A stretch of 34,795 bases of DNA, taken from positions 1 through 34,795 of the forward strand of contig NZ_FOVT01000029.1 in assembly GCF_900115245.1 (NCBI RefSeq), given 5' to 3'. The DNA is from Mesorhizobium sp. NFR06 (GTDB lineage: Bacteria; Pseudomonadota; Alphaproteobacteria; Rhizobiales; Rhizobiaceae). How positions within the stretch are numbered: the first letter of the stretch is position 1; each line of letters opens with the position of its first letter. A model generated the notes under the pieces. It was not told the origin of the DNA and did not search any database. It was given only the letters and a program-made list of their open reading frames with translations. Below are positions 15,389 to 22,274 of this stretch, in pieces. A program made the translations under genes and the position numbers.

Positions 15389-16504
15389 ATGAGAATTTGC
15401 TGCGCAATCTCGGCCCTCTTCATGAACGGGGGCCTGCAAAGGGATTGTCTCAATATCAGCGACCGCTTGATCAGGCGCGGCCACAGCGTGACCATCCTGA
15501 CCACGCGCCAGATCGGCCACGTCGACAGTGCGGCGACGATAAAAGTCCATCCGGCACGGGTCCTCTCCAATCCCGGCACCGAATATGCGCTGGGAAGGAC
15601 ATTGCTGACGGCCAGGCGAGACTTCGACTGCGTGGTCGGTTTCAACAAAATGGCGGGGCTGGATATCTACTATGCCGGCGACCCGCCTTATTTTGCCTCC
15701 AAGCTTGGCTGGTGGCGGCCGTTTTCGCCCCGCTTCATGCGCCAGCAAAACCTCGAATCGATGATCTTTGCCCCCGGCAAGGCCGCGCAGATCATTGCGC
15801 TCAGCGAGCACCAGGCAACGCTTTACCGCGACTTCTGGCGAACGGAGGAATCCCGCATTCATGTTGTCGGACCGACGCTCGATCCGAAACGCTACCGGCC
15901 GGAGCTCCTGGCCGGCGACCGCAATGAAATCCGCGACCGCTTCGAGCTTCCTCGCGAAGCCGTCATCGCCTTGAGCATCGCCAACCGATTGAAGGTGAAG
16001 GGTCTCGACCGGGCGGCAAGGGCTCTTCAGCCTTTCCCGGACATCCACTGGCTGATCGCCGGTCTTCGAAAAAACAGCGAGGAGGAAACCAGGCTTCGCG
16101 GCCTGATTGCCAGATTGGGCATGTCGCAACGGGTCACCTTGCTGGGCATCCAGGAGGATATCCCGGCGATCGTGGTTGCGAGCGATTTCATGCTGCACCC
16201 GGCTCGCCTGGAAAATACCGGCACGGTGATCCTCGAGGCTCTCGCAAACGGCCTGCCCGTCATAGCGTCGGACGCCTGCGGATATGCGAAATATGTCGAA
16301 GCCAGCGGCGCGGGACTGGTAGTGGCAAGTCGCGACGACCCCGATATCTGGCGGCAGGCAATCCTGAAGGCCGGCAATCCGGCGATCCGGGCCCAATGGC
16401 ACGCTGCGGCCCTTGCCTACGGCTCGTCGACGCCGCTTACCGGTGGACTGGAAGCGGCTTGCGACCTGATAGAGACATCGCGTCGCACCCGGCGCGCCGG
16501 TTAG
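15389..16504 (+). CDS. WaaG-like glycosyltransferase (GT4)
   Basis: The protein has 371 residues; the ATG follows a GGAAAA stretch. The N-terminus MRICCAISALFMNGGLQRDC matches WaaG-type core glucosyltransferases, where a GGLxRD motif (14-19) lies in the acceptor/donor cleft. The C-terminal half shows IALSIANRLKVKGLDRAARA, RVTLLGIQEDIPAIVVASDF, then HPARLENTGTVILEALANG with the E-x7-E pair at 275 and 283. WaaG adds glucose to heptose in the enteric core; rhizobial cores differ, so the sugar is unknown. The gene is divergent from the three minus-strand glycan genes and probably belongs to the same surface-glycan locus. Confidence 0.92.
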   Translation: MRICCAISALFMNGGLQRDCLNISDRLIRRGHSVTILTTRQIGHVDSAATIKVHPARVLSNPGTEYALGRTLLTARRDFDCVVGFNKMAGLDIYYAGDPPYFASKLGWWRPFSPRFMRQQNLESMIFAPGKAAQIIALSEHQATLYRDFWRTEESRIHVVGPTLDPKRYRPELLAGDRNEIRDRFELPREAVIALSIANRLKVKGLDRAARALQPFPDIHWLIAGLRKNSEEETRLRGLIARLGMSQRVTLLGIQEDIPAIVVASDFMLHPARLENTGTVILEALANGLPVIASDACGYAKYVEASGAGLVVASRDDPDIWRQAILKAGNPAIRAQWHAAALAYGSSTPLTGGLEAACDLIETSRRTRRAG

Positions 16505-16570
16505 CGCGCCTGTCGGCTCCTGTGTGACCGATTTTAAGTCAAATTTTACCGAACGCACGGCATGGCTTGG

Positions 16571-16596
16571 GCGCCGGCAGGTGGTCTTGCCGGCGC
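16571..16596 (+). promoter_or_regulatory. Stem-loop in the leader of the MipA-like gene
   Basis: GCGCCGGCA (16571-16579) pairs perfectly with TGCCGGCGC (16588-16596) around an 8-base loop. The hairpin ends about 11 bases before the AAGGGG ribosome binding site. There is no following T-run, so it is not a classic terminator of the upstream glycosyltransferase. It may affect translation or stability of the outer-membrane protein mRNA. Confidence 0.45.
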
Positions 16597-16616
16597 GCTT
16601 CGCGTAAGGGGTGACA

Positions 16617-17414
16617 ATGCGTATTGTCGGGACGATTCCGCTGGCTGTTGCCATAGGTCTGTTCACCGCGCCCGTCGCCCAGGCAGGCGAGGGCAGCTGG
16701 ATATCCGGCGACTGGTACCTGACGCTCGGCGCCACCGGCCTGGTCGCGCCGAATTTCGAGGGCGGCAAGAAATACACGCTCAGCGCCCAGCCGATCATCT
16801 CGCTCGGCAAGGTCGGCCCCGAGGCGCGCTTCACCTCGCGCAACGACAACATCTCGCTGGCGCTGATCGACGACGGCAGCGTGCGCGCCGGCCTCACCGG
16901 AAAGTTCCTGTTCTCGCGCGACAGCGACGACGAGCTCGAGGGTCTCGCCCCGGTGCGCTGGGGCGGCGAGGTGGGCGGCTTTTTCGAATTCTATCCGCTG
17001 GACTGGGTGAGGGCGCGGGCGGAATTGCGACATGGCATCCGGGCCCATAACGGCTTCGTCGCCGACATTGCCGCGGACGCTTTCTATGACGTCACGCCGA
17101 CGGTCCGCATTTCCGGCGGCCCGCGCGTCTCCTTCGCATCGTCCGGCTATTTCGACGCCTATTACGGCGTCAACGCCAAGGAAGCGGCGGCTTCGGGCTT
17201 GAGCGAATACCATCCGGGCGGCGGCGTGAAATCGACGGGCCTCGGCGGCGCGATCACCTGGAAGGTGACCGAGCCGATGACGGCGAGCGTCTTCACCGAA
17301 TACTCGCGCCTGATGGGACCGGCCGCCGATTCCAGCCTCGTCAAGCAACGCGGCGACCGCGATCAATGGACCTTCGGCGTGTCGACCACTTATCGCTTCA
17401 ATTTCACGATGTAG
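16617..17414 (+). CDS. MipA/OmpV-family outer-membrane protein
   Basis: The protein has 265 residues from the ATG at 16617, with AAGGGG about 6 bases upstream. A GTG two codons earlier is less likely. It has a signal peptide cut after GLFTAPVAQA, then DWYLTLGATGLVAPNFEGG, which is typical of the MipA/OmpV start. Alternating hydrophobic strands follow, and it ends TYRFNFTM with the terminal aromatic pattern of beta-barrels. MipA is known in E. coli as a scaffold for murein enzymes, but most family members are simply outer-membrane barrels of unknown substrate. It stands between the glycan cluster and ileS. A stem-loop precedes its ribosome binding site. Confidence 0.92.
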   Translation: MRIVGTIPLAVAIGLFTAPVAQAGEGSWISGDWYLTLGATGLVAPNFEGGKKYTLSAQPIISLGKVGPEARFTSRNDNISLALIDDGSVRAGLTGKFLFSRDSDDELEGLAPVRWGGEVGGFFEFYPLDWVRARAELRHGIRAHNGFVADIAADAFYDVTPTVRISGGPRVSFASSGYFDAYYGVNAKEAAASGLSEYHPGGGVKSTGLGGAITWKVTEPMTASVFTEYSRLMGPAADSSLVKQRGDRDQWTFGVSTTYRFNFTM

Positions 17415-17507
17415 GCCGTGAAAGCGGCTTCATGCCTTGAAATCCGTGCTTTATTCCTGCCGCGCCATCCGCTAAAAGCCACGCCATGACGAGCTTTTCG
17501 CGCTTTT

Positions 17508-17660
17508 TCGCGATCGCGATACGAATTACGGGCCCGGTGTTCCGGGCGGTCTGAGCGCCGCCGGAGCCGCCGGGAGTTTTCGCGCGCGCCCCTCGCGCTT
17601 TTTCACAACATCGACGCATATCGCCCGAAAGTGGCTCCGGTTTTTGGGAAAAACGATATC
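17508..17660. other. ileS upstream region with palindromes and a dispersed repeat
   Basis: The 308-bp gap from 17415 to 17722 has no gene I can support. It holds a perfect 12-bp palindrome TCGCGATCGCGA (17508-17519), a hairpin GCCCGG-TGTT-CCGGGC (17532-17547) and one copy of a dispersed hairpin repeat (17616-17660). The ileS promoter is probably here, but no convincing -35/-10 pair stands out. Confidence 0.5.
17616..17660 (+). repeat. Dispersed palindromic intergenic repeat, copy 1
   Basis: The copy begins GCATATCGCCCGAAAGTGG, followed by CCGGTTTTTGGGAAAAACGA. It shares layout and most bases with the copy after ileS at 20689. Such elements with CCCAAAA/TTTTGGG-like arms and a GCATG-type end are very common between genes in Mesorhizobium and relatives (recalled, not searched). 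Confidence 0.65.
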
Positions 17661-17722
17661 CGGCGGGCAAAGACTTCAACGCCCGGGCTTTTGTGCCGAC
17701 GGGCTACGCAGATGGCAGATCA

Positions 17723-20686
17723 ATGACCGACACTGTTGAAACGATCGACTATTCAAGCACCCTTTACTTGCCGCAGACGGATTTCCCGATGCGGGCGGGC
17801 CTGCCCGAGAAGGAACCTGGCCTGGTCAAGCGCTGGCAGGACATGAACCTGTACAGGAAGCTGCGCGAGGAGGCCGCGGGGCGCGAGAAATTCGTGCTGC
17901 ATGACGGCCCGCCCTACGCCAACGGCAACATCCATATCGGCCATGCGCTGAACAAGATCCTCAAGGACGTCATCAACCGTTCCTTCCAGATGCGCGGCTA
18001 CGACGCCAACTACGTGCCGGGCTGGGACTGCCACGGCCTGCCTATCGAATGGAAGATCGAGGAGCAGTACCGCGCCAAGGGCAAGAACAAGGACGAGGTG
18101 CCGGTCAACGAGTTCCGCAGGGAATGCCGCGACTTCGCCCAGCATTGGATCAAGGTGCAGGGCGACGAGTTCCAGCGGCTCGGCGTCATCGGCGATTTCG
18201 ACAATCCCTATACGACCATGGCTTACCATGCCGAGTCACGCATCGCCGGCGAGCTGTTGAAATTCGCCATGTCCGGCCAACTCTATCGCGGCTCGAAGCC
18301 GGTGATGTGGAGCGTCGTCGAGCGCACCGCGCTCGCCGAGGCCGAGGTCGAATACCAGGATTACGAGAGCGACACGATCTGGGTGAAGTTTCCGGTCGCG
18401 AGCCTGGCTCAGCCGGTCGCCGACACCGCGCCCGCGCTGGACGGGACCGCGCTCGATCTGGTCGAGGCGCATGTCGTCATCTGGACGACCACGCCCTGGA
18501 CCATCCCCGGCAACCGCGCCGTCAGCTATTCGCCGCGCATCACCTATGGCCTCTTTGAGGTGACGGCGGCCGAGAACGCCTTCGGACCGCAGCCCGGCGA
18601 GAAGCTGATCTTTGCCGACGCGCTGGCCGAGGAATGCGCCGCCAAGGCCAAGGTCACCTTGAACCGGCTTCACAGCGTCTCGGCCGAACAGCTTGGAAGC
18701 CTTACACTTTCGCATCCTTTCAAGGGACTCGGCGGCGGCTATGAATTCCCGGTGCCGATGGTCGCGGGCGAGCATGTCACCGACGATGCCGGCACCGGCT
18801 TCGTCCACACTGCGCCAGGCCACGGCCGCGAGGATTTCGACGCCTGGACGGATGCGGTCGCGGAGCTCAGGGAGCGCGGCATCGACACCGTAATCCCGTT
18901 CACGGTCGACGATGCCGGGTTCTTCACCAAGGACGCGCCGGGCTTTGGCCCGGACCGCGAGGGTGGGCCGGCGCGCATCATCGACGACAACGGCAAGAAG
19001 GGCAATGCCAACCAGGCGGTGATCGAGGAGCTCATCAAGCGCAATGCGCTGTTCGCGCGCGGCCGGCTGAAGCACAGCTACCCGCATTCGTGGCGCTCGA
19101 AGAAGCCGATCATCTTCCGCAACACGCCGCAATGGTTCGTCTATATGGACAAGGACCTCGGCGACGGCACGACCCTGCGCAGCCGCGCGCTGAAAGCGAT
19201 CGACGACACCCGCTTCGTGCCCGCTGCCGGCCAGAACCGCATCCGCGCCATGATCGAGGAGCGTCCCGACTGGGTGCTGTCGCGCCAGCGCGCCTGGGGC
19301 GTGCCGATCGCCGTGTTCGCCGACGAGGACGGCAATGTGCTGAAGGACGAGGCCGTCAACCAGCGCATCATGGACGCCTTCGAAAAGGAAGGCGCCGACG
19401 CCTGGTTCGCCGAAGGCGCCAAGGAACGCTTCCTCGGCAATCACGACGCCTCGAAGTGGCGCCAAGTGATGGACATCCTCGACGTCTGGTTCGATTCCGG
19501 CTCGACGCACGTCTTCACGCTTGAAGACCGTCCCGACCTCAAATGGCCGGCCGACGTCTATCTCGAAGGCTCGGACCAGCATCGCGGCTGGTTCCATTCC
19601 TCGCTGCTCGAAAGCTGCGGCACCAGGGGCAGGGCGCCTTACGAGGCGGTGATCACCCATGGTTTCACCATGGACGAGGAAGGCCGCAAGATGTCGAAGT
19701 CGCTCGGCAACACCGTCGTGCCGCAGGACGTCATCAAACAGTCGGGCGCCGATATCCTGCGGCTCTGGGTGGTGACGACCGATTATTGGGAAGACCAGCG
19801 GCTCGGCAAGAACGTGCTGCAGACCAATATCGACGCCTATCGCAAGCTCCGCAACACCATCCGCTGGATGCTGGGCACGCTCGCCCATGACGACGGCAAG
19901 GATGTGCCGGTCGACACGATGCCGGAGCTGGAGCGGCTGATGCTGCACCGGCTGTCCGAGCTCGACGAACTGGTTCGCCAGGGCTACGACGCCTTCGAGT
20001 TCAAGCGCATCACCCGCGCGCTGCTCGACTTCATGGTGGTGGAGCTTTCGGCCTTCTATTTCGACATCCGCAAGGACGCGCTTTACTGCGACGGGCCGTC
20101 GAGCCTGCGCCGCAGGGCTGCCGTGCAGGTGGTTCGCCACCTGTTCGAATGCCTGGTGAAATGGCTGGCCCCGATGCTGCCCTTCACCACCGAAGAGGCC
20201 TGGCTGGACCGCCACCCGCAAGCCGCCTCGGTGCATCTCGACCAGTTCCCGGCGATCCCGCGGAACTGGCGCAACGAGGCGCTGGCCGAGAAATGGCGCA
20301 AGGTGAGGCAGGTGCGCCGCGTCGTCACCGGCGCGCTGGAGATCGCGCGTGCCGAAAAACTGATCGGGTCTTCGCTGGAAGCCGTGCCGGTGGTCGCCAT
20401 CGACGATGCGGCGCTGGAAGCGGCGATCGCCGATGTCGACATGGCCGAGATAGCCATCACCAGCGACCTCGTCGTCAAGCACGGCAAGGCGCCGGAAGGC
20501 GCCTTCACGCTCGACGACGTCAAAGGGGTGGCGGTGGTAGTGGAGAAGGCCGAGGATCGTGGCCTGGTCAAATGCGCGCGTTCCTGGCGCTATACGGCCG
20601 ATGTCGGTCAGGATCCGGAATTTCCGGATGTCTCGGCCCGCGATGCTGCCGTGCTGCATGAACTGAAGTCGCTCGGGCGTCTCTAG
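17723..20686 (+). CDS. ileS: Isoleucine-tRNA ligase
   Basis: The protein has 987 residues from the ATG at 17723. The ribosome binding site is weak; the frame is open from 17693, but the family start MTDTVETIDYSSTLYLPQTD fits here. It is a class I aminoacyl-tRNA synthetase: GPPYANGNIHIGHALNK contains the HIGH signature (71-74), and KMSKSLGN lies at 656-663. Between them are the CP1 editing domain (WTTTPWTIPGNRA, TGFVHTAPGHGREDF) and the catalytic DWVLSRQRAWGVPI. The C-terminal anticodon-binding domain follows. The C-terminal zinc-finger region of the E. coli enzyme is not visible, which is common in alphaproteobacteria. It charges tRNA-Ile in the cytosol. Confidence 0.98.
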   Translation: MTDTVETIDYSSTLYLPQTDFPMRAGLPEKEPGLVKRWQDMNLYRKLREEAAGREKFVLHDGPPYANGNIHIGHALNKILKDVINRSFQMRGYDANYVPGWDCHGLPIEWKIEEQYRAKGKNKDEVPVNEFRRECRDFAQHWIKVQGDEFQRLGVIGDFDNPYTTMAYHAESRIAGELLKFAMSGQLYRGSKPVMWSVVERTALAEAEVEYQDYESDTIWVKFPVASLAQPVADTAPALDGTALDLVEAHVVIWTTTPWTIPGNRAVSYSPRITYGLFEVTAAENAFGPQPGEKLIFADALAEECAAKAKVTLNRLHSVSAEQLGSLTLSHPFKGLGGGYEFPVPMVAGEHVTDDAGTGFVHTAPGHGREDFDAWTDAVAELRERGIDTVIPFTVDDAGFFTKDAPGFGPDREGGPARIIDDNGKKGNANQAVIEELIKRNALFARGRLKHSYPHSWRSKKPIIFRNTPQWFVYMDKDLGDGTTLRSRALKAIDDTRFVPAAGQNRIRAMIEERPDWVLSRQRAWGVPIAVFADEDGNVLKDEAVNQRIMDAFEKEGADAWFAEGAKERFLGNHDASKWRQVMDILDVWFDSGSTHVFTLEDRPDLKWPADVYLEGSDQHRGWFHSSLLESCGTRGRAPYEAVITHGFTMDEEGRKMSKSLGNTVVPQDVIKQSGADILRLWVVTTDYWEDQRLGKNVLQTNIDAYRKLRNTIRWMLGTLAHDDGKDVPVDTMPELERLMLHRLSELDELVRQGYDAFEFKRITRALLDFMVVELSAFYFDIRKDALYCDGPSSLRRRAAVQVVRHLFECLVKWLAPMLPFTTEEAWLDRHPQAASVHLDQFPAIPRNWRNEALAEKWRKVRQVRRVVTGALEIARAEKLIGSSLEAVPVVAIDDAALEAAIADVDMAEIAITSDLVVKHGKAPEGAFTLDDVKGVAVVVEKAEDRGLVKCARSWRYTADVGQDPEFPDVSARDAAVLHELKSLGRL

Positions 20687-20688
20687 GG

Positions 20689-20735
20689 GCATGTCGCCCA
20701 AAAGTGCGCAGCGGTTTTGGGACGACGACTTGCAT
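20689..20735 (+). repeat. Dispersed palindromic intergenic repeat, copy 2
   Basis: The copy begins three bases after the ileS stop: GCATGTCGCCCAAAAGTGCG, then CAGCGGTTTTGGGACGACGA. CCCAAAA pairs with TTTTGGG around a 9-11-base loop. It lies in the right place to affect the 3' end of the ileS mRNA. Related copies are at 17616 and, in reverse orientation, at 24924. Confidence 0.75.
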
Positions 20736-20919
20736 GGATCAAATAAGGTGCAAAACCATCACGCCGGGCGGCCTCGTAACCGCCCGTGCGTTGCCCTTAA
20801 CAAGTGGTTGAGGTAAACACGCCAAACTCCGGCAGACAAATTGTCGCCGGATTTCCATCGCAAATGCGGGGAAGAAGGGGACCGTGCCCCTGGCCGGTGG
20901 CGACCGAAAGGCTGTTAGA

Positions 20920-21609
20920 GTGGGACTGTTTGGCATGACCGGAAGAACGTTTGCGCGCGCCGCGCTGGTGGCGCCGCTTGTGGTATCGGCCATCGCCTTG
21001 TCCGGCTGCATGAGCTCGCCCACCTACGGAACCGACAAGACGGCCGCCGCGCAACTCTTCGATGACGTTTCCGGCGCCGCCGCGATCACGCCGAAGCGTC
21101 GCGATCCGATCGACTACAAGCCGCGTCCCGAACTGGTGAAGCCGGCGCCGGGACAAAAGCAAAACCTGCCGCCGCCGCAGCAGAGCATCGAGACGGCGAG
21201 CGCCGACTGGCCCGAATCGCCCGAGGCGCGCCGCGCCCGCATCCGCGCCGATGCCACCGCGCATCAGAACGATCCGAACTACCAGCCGGAAGCCGTCGAC
21301 GACGTGCAGTCCGATCCCGCGACGGTAAAGAAAGCGATGGCCGATTCGGGCTCGAGCCACCCGCCGCGGTGGACCCCGGAAGATTCCAATCCTCAGCGTG
21401 CCGCCGAAATTCAGCGCCGTCTGGCCGAGCAGAAGCAGGGCGACCCGACCGTGCGCAAATATCTGAGCGAGCCGCCGCTTGCCTATCGCCAGCCCTCCGA
21501 TGCCGCGCCGCAGAACGAACTCGGCGAGGACGAGTTCAAGAAGGAGCGTCGTCTCAAGGCGCAGGCGGAAGGCAAGAAGGGCGGCTGGTTCGACTGGTTG
21601 GGGCTGTAG
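20920..21609 (+). CDS. Proline-rich lipoprotein of unknown function
   Basis: The protein has 229 residues from a GTG at 20920 that has AAAGG nine bases upstream. An ATG at 20935 is the alternative. The signal sequence ARAALVAPLVVSAIALSGC ends in a lipobox (LSGC), so the mature protein is probably lipid-anchored in the envelope. The rest is polar and low in hydrophobic residues: PKRRDPIDYKPRPELVKPAP, a PEARRARIRAD helix, and a charged C-terminal helix ending KKGGWFDWLGL. I recognise it only as a conserved-looking rhizobial lipoprotein, with no known function. It lies between ileS and tadA and is convergent with tadA (31 bp). A GC-rich stem (CGGGCGG/CCGCCCG at 20765-20786) lies upstream. Confidence 0.85.
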   Translation: MGLFGMTGRTFARAALVAPLVVSAIALSGCMSSPTYGTDKTAAAQLFDDVSGAAAITPKRRDPIDYKPRPELVKPAPGQKQNLPPPQQSIETASADWPESPEARRARIRADATAHQNDPNYQPEAVDDVQSDPATVKKAMADSGSSHPPRWTPEDSNPQRAAEIQRRLAEQKQGDPTVRKYLSEPPLAYRQPSDAAPQNELGEDEFKKERRLKAQAEGKKGGWFDWLGL

Positions 21610-21639
21610 AGCTTCCGATACGTCTGACGGGCGGCAGTT

Positions 21640-22092
21640 CTAACTTTCGCGCCTTTCGCGGAAAAAATCTTTCAGGATAAGCGACGCGCCGCTTTCGCCG
21701 ATGCCCGGATAGATGTCGGGCGTGTGGTGGCAGGTCGGCGACGCGAAAAAGCGCACGCCGTTGACCACCGCGCCGCCTTTTTCATCGGCGGCGCCGAAAT
21801 AGAGTCGCCGCAGCCTGGCGAACGAGATCGCGCCGGCACACATGGCGCAGGGCTCCAGCGTGACATAGAGGTCGAGGCCCGTGAGCCGTTCGCTCGCGAG
21901 TCTTTGGCAGGCTCCGCGGATCGCCAGCATCTCGGCATGTGCGGTTGGGTCGGCAAGTTCGCGCGTTCGGTTGCCGGCCTTGGCTACGACCGTGCTGCCA
22001 TTGGCGATCACCGCGCCGACCGGAACTTCGCCGCGGTCGGCGGCCGCTTCGGCCTCTTCGAGCGCCAAGGCCATGAAATCCGGTCGTTTCAC
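21640..22092 (-). CDS. tadA: tRNA-specific adenosine deaminase
   Basis: The protein has 150 residues from the GTG at 22092 (MKRPDFMALALEEAEAA). The frame is open from a GTG at 22122, and an ATG at 22074 is also possible, so the start is uncertain. It has the zinc-dependent deaminase signatures: DPTAHAEMLAI with the HAE motif, and TLEPCAMCAGAISFARL with the two zinc cysteines. TadA converts A34 to inosine in the anticodon of tRNA-Arg(ACG), so one tRNA can read CGU, CGC and CGA. It is divergent from the rluB-type gene; a short hairpin (22158-22175) lies between the starts. Closely related cytosine or guanine deaminases usually lack this exact combination. Confidence 0.94.
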   Translation of the reverse strand: MKRPDFMALALEEAEAAADRGEVPVGAVIANGSTVVAKAGNRTRELADPTAHAEMLAIRGACQRLASERLTGLDLYVTLEPCAMCAGAISFARLRRLYFGAADEKGGAVVNGVRFFASPTCHHTPDIYPGIGESGASLILKDFFRERRES

Positions 22093-22157
22093 GCGATTTC
22101 CATTCCGATTACTCCTCGCCACCCGGCGGTGATCCTGTTATCTAGCGCGGGAGCCTG

Positions 22158-22175
22158 AAAACCGGAATCGGTTTT
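22158..22175. repeat. Short hairpin in the tadA/rluB divergent region
   Basis: AAAACCG (22158-22164) and CGGTTTT (22169-22175) pair perfectly around GAAT, followed by a GCCGCGCCGGCATATGCGCA stretch. The arrangement resembles the dispersed rhizobial intergenic repeats seen at other sites in the window, but similarity to them is only partial. It could also be a regulatory structure for either divergent gene. Confidence 0.4.
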
Positions 22176-22274
22176 TGCCGCGCCGGCATATGCGCAAAAA
22201 TCAAGATGACCCTGCCTGCGTTGGGCGTCCGCAAGGGCGCGCCGCGTTGTAGCAGCTTAACAAGAGCCAAGGTA

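Noticed and set aside
17415..17722. T-box riboswitch upstream of ileS
   Set aside because: No T-box core sequence or specifier arrangement is visible, and T-boxes are not expected in this group.
18236..20701. An open frame of 821 codons on the minus strand opposite ileS
   Set aside because: It mirrors the ileS coding region. The composition is that of a reversed GC-rich frame, and ileS carries all synthetase motifs.
20765..20786. Rho-independent terminator after ileS
   Set aside because: The CGGGCGG/CCGCCCG stem is perfect, but there is no T-tract and it lies about 80 bp after the stop, close to the next gene.
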